Assembly (NCBI RefSeq): GCF_043951865.1
Contig: NZ_JBINJF010000007.1
Span: forward strand, 1-64,000
Origin: JAMQKA01 sp043951865
GTDB taxonomy: Bacteria; Bacteroidota; Rhodothermia; Balneolales; Balneolaceae
Reading direction: 5' to 3'
Length of the DNA stretch: 64,000 nt
The position numbers and the translations under genes are program-made. Shown here in pieces: positions 17,480 to 26,222 of this stretch (positions are counted from its first letter, which is position 1; the number at the start of each line of letters is the position of its first letter). The notes beneath the pieces are model-generated. The model did no database searches, was not told the origin of the DNA, and saw nothing but the letters and a program-made list of their open reading frames with translations.

Positions 17480-18466
17480 CTAAACTTGTAAGATCACCCG
17501 TCCGTTAATAGATCCGATTTCAATCGCTTTGTGCGCGTCCGCTATAGATTCCAGTTTAAATATCTCTCCGATTTCAAATCCTGACCATCCGGTGTTCAAC
17601 AGCTTGTTGATCTCCTTTACAGCGGTTTGTTTTGATTCTTTGGGAAAATCATCACTCCCAAGAAAAAACAAACGCACATTCTTGAAAAGCAGCGGCCAGA
17701 ATGGGATGGACGGTTCGGGATTACCGGTTGCATAGGCGGAAATCGATCCACCTGTGGCAATCAACTCTTTGTCGATTTCAATATTAGCATCAAAAGCGAC
17801 TTCTATGATATGATGAATATCTCCTGGTGCTGCACCCTGTATTGATTCGATTATTGTATCCTGAGATAAGTTGTCGGTTCGAATCACCTCTTGGGCCCCA
17901 GCCTTTTTGGTAATCGATTCATCATATTTTGAACGGACCGTTGCAATTACTTTTCCACCCGCTAACTTGGTAAGAGCCACAGCACATTGTCCGACTGCTC
18001 CCCCGCCACCTTGCATAAGTACGGTTTTCCCCTGAACATCACCTGCGACATGCACCGCACGATGAGCGGTAATTCCCGGGATACCCAGGCAGGCTCCCTG
18101 TTCAAATGAAACATGCTCAGGCAAGGATACGGCATGATCCGATGGAACAACGACATACTCCGCAGCTGTGCCAAACGGACGGTAGCTTTGCGCGCCATAA
18201 CACCAGACCCGCTCTCCAACGCGCGATTCGGAAACGTTCTCTCCGACGCGGTCTATAATACCTGCACCGTCACTGTGGGGAATCACGCGAGGATACGGCA
18301 TACCCATGCCAAAAGCATCCTGGCGTTTTTTGATATCGCCCGGATTGATCCCGGAATAACGAATCTTAATGCGCACTTCACCTGCTTTAGGATTCGGATC
18401 AGGTTGTTCTCCGACGACCAGCACCTTGTCGGCGGGACCTTGGCGTTCGTACCAAGCTGCTTTCAT
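17480..18466 (-). CDS. NADPH:quinone reductase, zeta-crystallin type MDR
   Basis: A 328-residue medium-chain dehydrogenase/reductase without zinc ligands. It has an N-terminal GroES-like domain (RIKIRYSGINPGDIKKR; GVGENV-type loop), the Rossmann segment VLMQGGGGAVGQCAVALTKL at about 149-168, and the C-terminal INGRVILQV. The family reduces quinones with NADPH. It is transcribed apart from the operon but matches its theme. Confidence 0.88.
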   Translation of the reverse strand: MKAAWYERQGPADKVLVVGEQPDPNPKAGEVRIKIRYSGINPGDIKKRQDAFGMGMPYPRVIPHSDGAGIIDRVGENVSESRVGERVWCYGAQSYRPFGTAAEYVVVPSDHAVSLPEHVSFEQGACLGIPGITAHRAVHVAGDVQGKTVLMQGGGGAVGQCAVALTKLAGGKVIATVRSKYDESITKKAGAQEVIRTDNLSQDTIIESIQGAAPGDIHHIIEVAFDANIEIDKELIATGGSISAYATGNPEPSIPFWPLLFKNVRLFFLGSDDFPKESKQTAVKEINKLLNTGWSGFEIGEIFKLESIADAHKAIEIGSINGRVILQV

Positions 18467-18509
18467 TGCATGTTTTTTGTTAATTATAGAGAATCAATAG
18501 TGGGATTTT

Positions 18510-19640
18510 TTACTGGGTAAATAATCCGGCACCAAGATCTGCACCCTGCGTACCTGGTTTAATATGCAGGTAATTTCGCTGGGTTTGCCCTTCCTCGATT
18601 TGAATAGTACCACCTTTTTCAACAACTACATCATCGCTTAGTTTTAATCGTTCCGGGTCGGCCGGTTCACCAAAACCAGATGCGCCGCCTCCTTTATTCA
18701 CAAATTGATTGTATCCAAGAACAAGCGAGTTTGAAAGTGAATGCGTTTTACTCTCATCCCTTCCTAAAATCCAAAAAATATTCGTATTGGCAACTACATT
18801 ATTATAATATTTGAAATCATCCGCTACAGACCACGACCACACTGCTGCCCCATAGTTGCCAATCATCAAGTTGTGATGCAATTCACATCGCTGGGCAGGT
18901 TCTTCTGAAAACCAGAATACCACGGAATCCTTACAGTTATAGAACACGCAGTGATCTACAACCACTCCCTGCCCGCTTGCCAGTATCGGAAGGTGATTTG
19001 GTATGGCATGTCTATCCCCCAGGAATAAACATTGGGTAACCCTCAGATCATCCAGATCTCTTCCTTCCCGAACGATCGGGTAATTTCTTCGGACCATCCC
19101 TTCTTCCGGCTCTTCATGAACGGGAGTCCCCAGAACCCGTAATCCCTGAATGGTCACATGGTTCATTTCCATCTGCATGCCATAAGAGGTCCCGCCGATA
19201 TCATCAACATTGCCACCCGGCTTAAAGTCCAGCGGCATGGTTGATATGATGACGGGCATCTTACCAGGATTCCACTCCGGGTCATCCGGAAGTATTTCCG
19301 AGCGAATGGTTAATCTTTCTTCTGCTGTAAAATGCCAGTTTACCGGGTGGAATGTGACCGTATCATCCAATCCGTAAATTCCCTCTTTCAGAAAGATGGT
19401 AATGGCCCCTCTGCCATTGGCTTTGTTGACCCTTCCGGCAGCTTCATACAGTGTTTTAATTGGATTTTCTTTCGTTCCATTATTTGAATTCTTCCCAAAT
19501 TCCGGATCGATATACAACTCGCCATCCTCGGGTATGGTGCCATGGGATGCATGATTTATTCCTAGCAATTTTCCGGGCGCCAGCAGCGTCGATCCAGCCA
19601 TGGTAGCGAACATGGTTTTAATGCTTTTTCTTCTATCCAT
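18510..19640 (-). CDS. Exported right-handed beta-helix protein
   Basis: A 376-residue protein. The N-terminus MDRRKSIKTMFATMAGSTLLAPG resembles a twin-arginine-like or Sec signal. Residues about 40-350 show the DPEFGKNSNNGTKENPIKTLYEA opening of 'parallel beta-helix' polysaccharide-active or surface proteins, then repeated strands (CVFYNCKDSVVFWF; CELHHNLMIGNYGAAVWSW; YYNNVVANTNIFWIL). No catalytic triad is certain. It follows the rhodanese gene by four bases, so the two are one unit. Confidence 0.75.
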   Translation of the reverse strand: MDRRKSIKTMFATMAGSTLLAPGKLLGINHASHGTIPEDGELYIDPEFGKNSNNGTKENPIKTLYEAAGRVNKANGRGAITIFLKEGIYGLDDTVTFHPVNWHFTAEERLTIRSEILPDDPEWNPGKMPVIISTMPLDFKPGGNVDDIGGTSYGMQMEMNHVTIQGLRVLGTPVHEEPEEGMVRRNYPIVREGRDLDDLRVTQCLFLGDRHAIPNHLPILASGQGVVVDHCVFYNCKDSVVFWFSEEPAQRCELHHNLMIGNYGAAVWSWSVADDFKYYNNVVANTNIFWILGRDESKTHSLSNSLVLGYNQFVNKGGGASGFGEPADPERLKLSDDVVVEKGGTIQIEEGQTQRNYLHIKPGTQGADLGAGLFTQ

Positions 19641-19644
19641 TGTC

Positions 19645-20985
19645 TTAAATGTTTATTTGATAGTTAGTATTAACCGAACGAATATCTTGCGCTGACTCTG
19701 GAATCCCAGTTTCAACAGGATTGTCAGGATCCGCACACCATTCAAACCAGCCTCCATCGTATACCGAGATATTGGGCCACCCCATTAGCCACGCATTCCA
19801 AAAAGCCTCGCTTCCCCGCCATCCGGTACCACAATAAAAGGCAAGCTGTTTGTCGGGTGTGATGCCGACTTCTTTCCACGTCGTCTCAATTTCCTGGTAC
19901 TCCCTCATGGTGTGGTCAAAGTTGCGGTAATTTTCCATATGATAGGCGTCACTTCCACAATTTCCGAATATGGCACCCGGAATTCGTCCTTTCTGGTCGA
20001 TATAGTGGTAGCCGCTGCGGTTGCCGATAAACTCTTCCCAGCTTCGAATGCTAACGAGTTCTCCTTTGTCTGAAGTCAATAGTTGTTTTGCCGATGGGGT
20101 GTCGATCATGTATTCAGGATGGGCCGGAATATCGATTCCAAAATCATGAACCGGAGTAGGCTCACTAGGAGTATTTGAAAGCTCATAGCCTTCCGTTTTC
20201 CAACTAGTAAGGCCCCCATTCAAAATCCTGATATCTTTTACCCCGGCGTAAAGCATAATGGCTGCAGATCGGAGAGCACCAAGATGCCCTGCACTTTTTC
20301 CGGGGAAAGGATTGCCATCAAATACCGGTGATGAAAACCGTCCGTAAATAACTACGGTTGTATCATAACGAATGCCCAGATCCTGGAGCGTTTTACGTAG
20401 CTCTTCCGCTGGGCGCCGATTCCAAGTTTCCGTCGATTCCAAACTGTTGGTATCCACCGGAATAGCACCCGGAATATGGCCATTGTGATAATCTTCTATA
20501 TAATCATAATGGGAATGGCAGATAACATAATCTTCATTTTCATAAAGAGGAGGCTGCCCATTATGGATGAGTTTATTTACCCATTCGGGATACACAAGAT
20601 GTTTGAATTTTGGAAGCTTATGCAAGGGTAGATTTGGATTGGCTGACCACTCTTCCACAAAATGGGAATAGATTGCAAGATCGTGGAACCCCAGATCAAC
20701 CAGTTTTTCCGCCATATGGATGCTGTCTTCTCGATTATATCCATAGATGATCAGAGGCCGTTCTTTCGTAATATTCTTCTCTTCAAGTACTTCAATCCAG
20801 TCCATATAATGCGTCCACTGTAAAGGGATACTTTTCGCGCCAGGAATATGTCCGCCTCGCTGCTCTCCCTGGAGAGGCCACCCGTTATAAGCAGCAATGG
20901 GCCGTGAATCAATGATGATTGAATCATCCGATTGTCGATTTGTCTCAAAAAGCGCCTGCGTTGAAATTTCTTTAAATGTTTTCAT
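19645..20985 (-). CDS. Three-domain rhodanese-like sulfurtransferase
   Basis: A 446-residue protein made of three rhodanese domains (about 5-135, 145-280, 295-435). Each has the D-x-R / G-H-I-P-G-A start (GGHIPGAKSIPL; NGHIPGAIPVDT; RIPGAIFGN). Only the third has an active-site loop with cysteine, FYCGTGWRGS (about residue 394); the first has YGYNRED and the second YGRFSSP there. Two domains are therefore structural or binding only. Most thiosulfate sulfurtransferases have two domains, so the length is unusual. Confidence 0.85.
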   Translation of the reverse strand: MKTFKEISTQALFETNRQSDDSIIIDSRPIAAYNGWPLQGEQRGGHIPGAKSIPLQWTHYMDWIEVLEEKNITKERPLIIYGYNREDSIHMAEKLVDLGFHDLAIYSHFVEEWSANPNLPLHKLPKFKHLVYPEWVNKLIHNGQPPLYENEDYVICHSHYDYIEDYHNGHIPGAIPVDTNSLESTETWNRRPAEELRKTLQDLGIRYDTTVVIYGRFSSPVFDGNPFPGKSAGHLGALRSAAIMLYAGVKDIRILNGGLTSWKTEGYELSNTPSEPTPVHDFGIDIPAHPEYMIDTPSAKQLLTSDKGELVSIRSWEEFIGNRSGYHYIDQKGRIPGAIFGNCGSDAYHMENYRNFDHTMREYQEIETTWKEVGITPDKQLAFYCGTGWRGSEAFWNAWLMGWPNISVYDGGWFEWCADPDNPVETGIPESAQDIRSVNTNYQINI

Positions 20986-21147
20986 ATCTATTATCGGATG
21001 CCAAGGATTTGAAATGTTTTTGGGTTCTTATATCCAGTTTTATTCATAAATCGTGAACTTCTTAACAGAGAACCAAGAATGGACCAGTTCTTTAAACTCA
21101 TTCAATAAATATTTAGTTATTTAGCGATTTCGATGAGCAAGATAACA

Positions 21148-21173
21148 CCCTGGCGCACTTGCGGACGCCAGGG
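21148..21173 (-). terminator. GC-rich hairpin downstream of the alcohol dehydrogenase gene
   Basis: CCCTGGCG and CGCCAGGG form a perfect 8-bp stem with a ten-base loop in the 295-base gap between the rhodanese and alcohol dehydrogenase genes. A clear T-tract is missing on the minus strand, so terminator function is tentative. The rest of the gap is GC-rich next to the dehydrogenase and holds no gene. Confidence 0.4.
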
Positions 21174-21280
21174 CGACCATCCTGTGCAGAGTCCTGTTCA
21201 GCCTCATCTTACACGGTTCTGTTAGCGATAGCGGGACGGTGCCAAGGTGCTGTTGACCAAGCGGGCCCGGCACTTCATCT

Positions 21281-22393
21281 TCAGAAGACGATCACCGGTT
21301 TTACGGTCACACCAGATGCCGAGTCCTCAAACGCCTTGTTGATCTCATCAAGCTTGTAAGTCTTTGTCAGCTTATCGGCGGGGAATCGCCCCTGCTGCCA
21401 GAGGCTGACGAGACGAGGAATAAAATCCTGCGGAACCGAGCTGCCCTGAACGATGGTTTTGAATGTCCAGCCTCGAACGAGCGATTCGCCGATCTCAAAC
21501 GGCGCCTCAGTGCCCGGACTAGCAGCGCCAACGAGTGCTAGTGTGCCACGGATGCTTAACGCTTTCGCAAGATTCTTCAAGACCTGTGGAATGGCAGTCG
21601 TATCCAGTATGTAGTTGACCCCTTTCTCTTCCGTAATACGCAGCAACTCCTTGAGGGTATCGGCCGAACTCGCGTTGATCGTATGCGTGGCTCCAACTTC
21701 TTTGGCGAGTTCCAGGCGAGAGTCATTTAGGTCGATCGCGACGATTGTCGTAGCCCCGGCAGCGCGTGCAGCCATAACGGCTGCGAGCCCTACGGCACCT
21801 ATCCCCGATACCGCTACGGACGAACCTGCCCGCGGGCGTAGTTCATTAAGTATCGAGCCTGCCCCGGTTTGCATGCCACACCCGAAAAACGCAACCTTTT
21901 CAAGTGGCACGTCCGCCGGCACAGGAATGAGAGCACTCTCAACGACATTTGCATGCGTCGCGAAAGAAGACTGGCCAAAAAAGTGCGAGGAAACCTCCTC
22001 GCCTTCCGGGGTCTTGAGTGAGGTGGTGCCGTCACTGGTGCGTCGCCCCCCAAAATCTTCGGCTAAGAGGTTCTCGCAGTACGCAACATTCCCGGTGCGG
22101 CATTGTTTGCAGTGGGTGCAGTAAGCCGCGGACATAATGACGTGGTCACCAGGCTTCACCGTCTTCACAGCAGAGCCGACCTTCACGACGACACCGGCTC
22201 CCTCGTGGCCGAGCACGGCGGGCAATGGCGTAGGATAGACACCGTCTCGCACAATGGCGTCCGTGTGGCAGACGCCTACAGCCACCATGCGAACACGTAC
22301 CTCGTTGGGGCAGATTTCATCAAGATGTAGCTTCTCAATGGTGAGTGGGGCCTTAGTTTTTCGAGCGACAGCAGCAGTGATAGTCGAGCTCAT
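21281..22393 (-). CDS. Zinc-dependent alcohol dehydrogenase, class III/aryl-alcohol type
   Basis: A 370-residue MDR. Catalytic zinc ligands are in GVCHTD (Cys) and GHEGAGVVV (His-Glu). The structural zinc lobe is CTHCKQCRTGNVAYC (four cysteines). The Rossmann motif is SGIGAVGLAAVMAARAAG. It resembles NAD-dependent benzyl/aryl alcohol dehydrogenases. A strong Shine-Dalgarno AAAGGAGG precedes the ATG and GC content is visibly higher than in neighbours, which suggests transfer from another lineage. It overlaps the upstream gene by four bases. Confidence 0.88.
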   Translation of the reverse strand: MSSTITAAVARKTKAPLTIEKLHLDEICPNEVRVRMVAVGVCHTDAIVRDGVYPTPLPAVLGHEGAGVVVKVGSAVKTVKPGDHVIMSAAYCTHCKQCRTGNVAYCENLLAEDFGGRRTSDGTTSLKTPEGEEVSSHFFGQSSFATHANVVESALIPVPADVPLEKVAFFGCGMQTGAGSILNELRPRAGSSVAVSGIGAVGLAAVMAARAAGATTIVAIDLNDSRLELAKEVGATHTINASSADTLKELLRITEEKGVNYILDTTAIPQVLKNLAKALSIRGTLALVGAASPGTEAPFEIGESLVRGWTFKTIVQGSSVPQDFIPRLVSLWQQGRFPADKLTKTYKLDEINKAFEDSASGVTVKPVIVF

Positions 22394-22995
22394 AACGTAC
22401 CTCCTTTCTTTTTGAGTCCGATGATCTTGAATCCGAGGTCCGTACCGTAATTGGTGGGACCATACCCCAGTTGGATGTTGAGGAAACCAAGCGCCTCAAG
22501 GTAGCGCGCATTCGAGAGTGCGCCAACGTCTACAGACTCGAAGCCGATCGCTTTGCCGAGCTCCATTATCTTTGTCTTCGCATCCGCGTCATCTCCGGCT
22601 ACGAGAAGGCTCAAGGCTTCGCCTTTGACTTTCCCGGTGGTCATATTCTGCGCGAATACCGTGTTAAACGCCTTCACGACATGTGTGTTTGGTGTCCACT
22701 CTTGGACCTGCTCGGCGCCGCTTTTCTTGAGATCGCCCGCATAGCTCCAGTCCTCGTTGAGCAGGTTCGTTGGGTCGACAAGTATCTTGCCCTTGATGTC
22801 ACCGAGGTTCTTGATGGCGTCCTTGCGAGCCGATGCCGGGATGGCGAGGATAATGATGTCGCCCCAGGCGCCTGCGGCACGGACATCCTTTGGGTCAGAT
22901 CCTGCGGTGCGAACCTCGTATTCTGCCTTTTCTGCCCCCTTCTGCAGGGCACTTCCAACGTTTCCGTTTCCGATAATTGCGATCTTCTTTGACAT
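22390..22995 (-). CDS. NADPH-dependent F420-reductase-like protein
   Basis: A 201-residue Rossmann protein: IAIIGNGNVGSALQKGAEKA, then IIILAIPASARKDAI, HVVKAFNTVFAQNM and DVGALSNARYLEALGFL. It is of the same family as the gene at 11926 but clearly different, with higher GC and its own Shine-Dalgarno (AAGGAG) before the ATG. It is coupled by ATGA-type overlap to the alcohol dehydrogenase and was probably acquired with it. Confidence 0.83.
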   Translation of the reverse strand: MSKKIAIIGNGNVGSALQKGAEKAEYEVRTAGSDPKDVRAAGAWGDIIILAIPASARKDAIKNLGDIKGKILVDPTNLLNEDWSYAGDLKKSGAEQVQEWTPNTHVVKAFNTVFAQNMTTGKVKGEALSLLVAGDDADAKTKIMELGKAIGFESVDVGALSNARYLEALGFLNIQLGYGPTNYGTDLGFKIIGLKKKGGTL

Positions 22996-23052
22996 AAGTT
23001 ACTCCTTGTTTATTACTAGTGATAGTTTCATTTACAATGTGCTGTATTAGAG

Positions 23053-23727
23053 TTAATTGGATTTAACCTCCAGATCGGTAAAGTATCCTTCAGTCCCTAC
23101 ATCAACCCACAAGCCAATAGCACCGGAGGCATTATTTCCGTGTTTTAAATCATCCACAACCAGTGAGGGTTGATCTTTATCATTTAAATAGAGCTCTGCC
23201 TTTTCTCCTTTTACGACAACTTTCATTTGAATCCATTTATTCAACTCCATGTCGGCATACGACTCATATTTTCCGGGGTCTTCATCTCTCAGACGGTCAA
23301 ATTTGTAGTCTGGATAGGAGAAATATTGAATGGAATGATTTCGTCGTAATTGATCGTCTGATCGTGCATTGGTCGGGCGCAAGTAGATGCTTTCGAATTC
23401 TGAATTGTCCTGATTAATTCGAAACGCTATTCCAATAAAACCACGGGCAAAATCAGGAGCATCATCCGTAAGCCTGCTTAGTACCTTGACCTGGATGGTG
23501 CCGTCTTGAAAATCCACATCGTTTACCTTTACAAAGGTTGGTTCATCATACTTCTTGATGGCAGAGTTTTTTATGACTTTTATCGCTTTTTTGCCCAGTA
23601 TATTTTCAATGGATGAAAATACATTTACCGCTTCTACACTATCTTCATTAAACCCAATTGATTGAGCGTATGTATTCGTAACAGTGATACACAAAAAACT
23701 CAGAAAGGTGAGTATTATTTGTTTCAT
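23053..23727 (-). CDS. Exported concanavalin-like (DUF1080/LamG-like) protein
   Basis: A 224-residue protein with a signal peptide (MKQIILTFLSFLCITVTNTYA) and a jelly-roll domain. FARGFIGIAFRINQDN, FESIYLRPTNARSDDQ and WIQMKVVVKGEKAELYLNDK are characteristic of 3-keto-disaccharide hydrolase/GH16-like domains. It could bind or cleave a saccharide; catalytic residues cannot be named. Confidence 0.72.
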   Translation of the reverse strand: MKQIILTFLSFLCITVTNTYAQSIGFNEDSVEAVNVFSSIENILGKKAIKVIKNSAIKKYDEPTFVKVNDVDFQDGTIQVKVLSRLTDDAPDFARGFIGIAFRINQDNSEFESIYLRPTNARSDDQLRRNHSIQYFSYPDYKFDRLRDEDPGKYESYADMELNKWIQMKVVVKGEKAELYLNDKDQPSLVVDDLKHGNNASGAIGLWVDVGTEGYFTDLEVKSN

Positions 23728-23837
23728 AACTGACTGTGGGAAAAATTATCTGTTTGACTACCCTTGACATGCAAATTTGCCTTGTATACTAAAATCAAGG
23801 TGCAATAATGGTACCACAGATACTGAGCTATACAAAT

Positions 23838-23870
23838 AAACTATCTTAAGAAATACCCTTAAGATAGTTT
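23838..23870. terminator. Perfect 13-bp hairpin between convergent or tandem units
   Basis: AAACTATCTTAAG and CTTAAGATAGTTT with a seven-base loop lie 12 bases beyond the stop of the minus-strand Crp/Fnr gene. The stem is AT-rich with an A/T frame on both sides, so it could terminate transcription from either side. Confidence 0.6.
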
Positions 23871-23882
23871 AAGAATCGCAAG

Positions 23883-24464
23883 TTACTGTTCGGCCAACTC
23901 ACTGCGAATTTTGCTCAAAAACTCCGGTGTGATCCCCAAATAGGAGGCGATTTGGGTATTCGGCAGTCGGGAGGCAAGATTGGGATACTGTTCTATAAAA
24001 TTGACATATCGCTGCTGTGCGTTAGAGCTAATGTTATTTAACACGCGGTTTTGCAGCTCAACAAACTTATTCTCAATAGTTATTTTGAAAACTCGATTAA
24101 GCTTTGGAATTGACCGAAATAGAAAATAAAGATCCTGTTTTTCTATTTGGATGATGGTTGAAGGCTCGATTGCTTCAATAAATAGTTTGCTCGGTTTATC
24201 AGAATAAAAGCTATCTACATCGGCTATCCATTCATTTTCTGCAGCAAACTGTAGATTATGTTCTGTCCCATTTTCATTAATCGCATACATACGAAAACAA
24301 CCTTTCACAACAAAGGAAAAATGCTTGCAGGGAAAGCCTTCCTGCAGGATCATTTGCCTGCGCTTTATCCTACGCTTTGTTGTTCGTTCTTCCACTAACT
24401 TTGTCTCTTCATTCTCGAAAGGAAAATAGTTAGTCAAATGTTTGATAAGAGGCTGTATACTCAA
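23883..24464 (-). CDS. Crp/Fnr family transcriptional regulator
   Basis: A 193-residue regulator with a cyclic-nucleotide-binding-type domain (ILQEGFPCKHFSFVVKGCFR; NEWIADVDSFYSDKPS) and a C-terminal HTH ending IASYLGITPEFLSKIR. Compared with the regulator at 10873 the recognition helix reads E-F-L-S-K, with Lys where FNR has Arg, so its target may differ. No Fe-S cysteine cluster is seen. This subtype is common in Bacteroidota. Confidence 0.85.
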   Translation of the reverse strand: MSIQPLIKHLTNYFPFENEETKLVEERTTKRRIKRRQMILQEGFPCKHFSFVVKGCFRMYAINENGTEHNLQFAAENEWIADVDSFYSDKPSKLFIEAIEPSTIIQIEKQDLYFLFRSIPKLNRVFKITIENKFVELQNRVLNNISSNAQQRYVNFIEQYPNLASRLPNTQIASYLGITPEFLSKIRSELAEQ

Positions 24465-24906
24465 ACTTACCCCTGACTTAGTTTATAGCTCATAAAAGAT
24501 TTTAAACGGTCTATCACTCTACCGATACCTCAATGTGTTTTATTTACACCAAATTTGTCTTTTCAATGTAATCTTTAGAGGGAGCTTCATTCATTATAAA
24601 ATTTAAAACCTAGGTAGCATAATATATACTTATGTCAATCAATGCTAATTTAGGCTCTTGAGTAAAATGGTTCAACGTATAGCCATATTAGTATTAATCT
24701 GACTACATAAATCCATTATTATAAGGTGATATATGTAGTAGATCGCTTGACACAAGCTTATAATTTTCCTGTTATGTCGATAAGACTACCATGATGAGCA
24801 ATAAAACTTGTATTAAAAGAGTTACATGACGTATATTGTGGGAAATCCCACCATGGGATGTATTTATCCCCTGGAATGCAATGGAAGAAAAAATAGACAG
24901 TTAGTT
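24465..24906. other. AT-rich intergenic region
   Basis: This 442-base AT-rich region separates the Crp/Fnr gene from the toxin-antitoxin pair. It must carry promoters for both directions. An in-frame extension of the antitoxin upstream to 24826 exists but has no support. No RNA gene or repeat is seen. Confidence 0.45.
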
Positions 24907-25173
24907 ATGAATGCTACAGAAAAGAAAAAGGAGTACGATGCCAAACTCGACTCTAAAAAACGATTAACTATACGAGGAGCCCGTACAGAGTACTACCATG
25001 TCACGGAATTTGAAGATGGATCTGTTAAACTAAGTCCCCGAGAGTTGATCCACCCTGATGAGGTTTCCAAGCGTACGTTAGAGATGATGGACAAGGCGAT
25101 GAAGAACCTTGAGGAAGGTAAGGTATCAGAGCCGGTGGACATGGAAGAACTCGAAAGGCTGCTTGAGGAGTAA
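24907..25173 (+). CDS. Putative type II antitoxin
   Basis: An 88-residue acidic, helical protein with an N-terminal basic beta segment (KKRLTIRGARTEYYHV) that could be a small DNA-binding fold, and a C-terminal acidic helix that could wrap the toxin. It ends nine bases before a RelE/ParE-like gene. The start at the ATG at 24907 is chosen because upstream residues look unlike coding sequence. Antitoxin role is inferred from size, order and partner. Confidence 0.65.
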   Translation: MNATEKKKEYDAKLDSKKRLTIRGARTEYYHVTEFEDGSVKLSPRELIHPDEVSKRTLEMMDKAMKNLEEGKVSEPVDMEELERLLEE

Positions 25174-25182
25174 TCGCACCAT

Positions 25183-25554
25183 ATGTTTGAAATCTTGATG
25201 GGCGTCCCGGAAATGAAGGAGTTTTGGGACGATTTAAAGACCCGTAAAAAGAAAAACCAGTTAAGCGGGGATGAGAAAGAATTATTTAAAAAATTTGGTA
25301 AAGCCATTCAGTTTTTAGCCGCTGATCCTAGGCACCGGGGACTACAGACGCACGAAATCGATGATTTAACTCGAAGGTATGGTCAGAAGGTCTTTCAATC
25401 ATATCTCGGGCAGGGGAAGCATGCCTACCGCCTGTTTTGGGTCTATGGTCCTAATCGGAAACAAATAACGATTATCGGCTTAGAGCCACATCCAGAAGAT
25501 GCCAAAAGTGGGGCTTATGATCGTATTAATCTTTCTGATCTGCCGAATCCTTAA
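25183..25554 (+). CDS. Putative RelE/ParE-superfamily toxin
   Basis: A 123-residue basic protein with the RelE/ParE layout: two N-terminal helices (KEFWDDLKTRKKKNQLSG), HRGLQTHEID in the position of the 'L.g.....R..' strand, and C-terminal strands AYRLFWVYGPNRKQITIIGL. It probably acts as an mRNA endonuclease or gyrase poison, held in check by the preceding gene. Catalytic residues are not certain. Confidence 0.65.
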   Translation: MFEILMGVPEMKEFWDDLKTRKKKNQLSGDEKELFKKFGKAIQFLAADPRHRGLQTHEIDDLTRRYGQKVFQSYLGQGKHAYRLFWVYGPNRKQITIIGLEPHPEDAKSGAYDRINLSDLPNP

Positions 25555-25705
25555 GATCTAGGTCGTAGCCAGTCTATCTGTGGAATAGTCGTTTAAAGAC
25601 AAACATTCCTTGGTGCCATTTCATGTACCATCATACGTTACATCAGCATAGCACGAGTGGCGATTTTCCGAAAAAAATTTGTTCGAAAAGAGTAGTCATA
25701 AAATA

Positions 25706-25738
25706 AGCAGTGCCTGCCCATTGTAGGCAGGCACTGCT
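25706..25738 (-). terminator. Rho-independent terminator of tRNA-Arg
   Basis: AGCAGTGCCTGCC and GGCAGGCACTGCT form a perfect 13-bp stem with a seven-base loop, followed on the minus strand by TTATTTTATG. It lies seven bases after the tRNA 3' end. Confidence 0.85.
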
Positions 25739-25744
25739 ATGAAG

Positions 25745-25818
25745 TACGCCCGGTAGGACTCGAACCCACAACTTTCAGATCCGAAATCTGACGCTCTATC
25801 CAATTGAGCTACGGGCGC
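25745..25818 (-). tRNA. tRNA-Arg (anticodon UCG)
   Basis: A full cloverleaf of 74 bases on the minus strand: acceptor GCGCCCG/CGGGCGT (first pair G-U), D arm GCTC/GAGC, anticodon stem TCAGA/TCTGA with loop TTTCGGA (anticodon TCG), and T arm GTGGG-TTCGAGT-CCTAC. CCA is not encoded. Its 3' half recurs, diverged, at 9750-9791. Confidence 0.95.
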
Positions 25819-26020
25819 TTACAGTAATGTGTCAAGGTCAGTTGTACAACTTCTGCAAGTGAGTCTGACTGAGTAAAAGCCAAAGAACAAAATAACTACC
25901 GTAATCCTATTCTAAGCACCCCCTATTGCAAGTATTGCCACTGGATTGTCTGACTGGCCTGTTCCGAAGACATGACGATATTACGTTATATAAATCAGAA
26001 ACACTGATTTTTAAGATTCA

Positions 26021-26039
26021 TGTTACATCATTTGTAACA
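26021..26039. promoter_or_regulatory. Inverted repeat TGTTACA-N5-TGTAACA, right copy
   Basis: Seven-base arms are separated by five bases. It corresponds to the dyad at 9843-9861 with matching flanks (…ATGTTACATCAT.TGTAACAAC). Conservation of the arms while the middle changes is what a protein-binding operator would show. Confidence 0.5.
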
Positions 26040-26222
26040 ACAAATATGAAAGCTGGGAATGGGTTTCATTCTAAGTGATTTTTAAAAAATTAGGTTAATC
26101 TCTTTTAGTCCAGTTTCAAGGTTTTGATATTATGAGATATGGCTATCAAATAAGTCTTCTCTTGTTAAAAAAATATGAATTATAGTAGGCTTCATTTAAA
26201 TGCAAGAACTGTAAATATATAA

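Larger units (their letters stand above)
9750..25818. mobile_element. Possible degenerate genomic island at tRNA-Arg
   Basis: The segment is bounded by a tRNA-Arg 3'-half remnant and an intact tRNA-Arg in direct orientation, as expected for an island inserted in a tRNA 3' half. Content supports accretion: a stress operon under a shared FNR-type box, a higher-GC pair of genes with strong Shine-Dalgarno sites, and a toxin-antitoxin pair. No integrase is present and the two tRNA copies have diverged, so it would be old or immobilised. Duplication of the tRNA locus is the alternative. Confidence 0.4.

Noticed and set aside
9843..26039. LexA-type protein as binder of the TGTTACA dyads
   Set aside because: The operator at 63276 has TACA and TGTA three bases apart and extra AACGTTC arms; the dyads have them five bases apart and no such arms.
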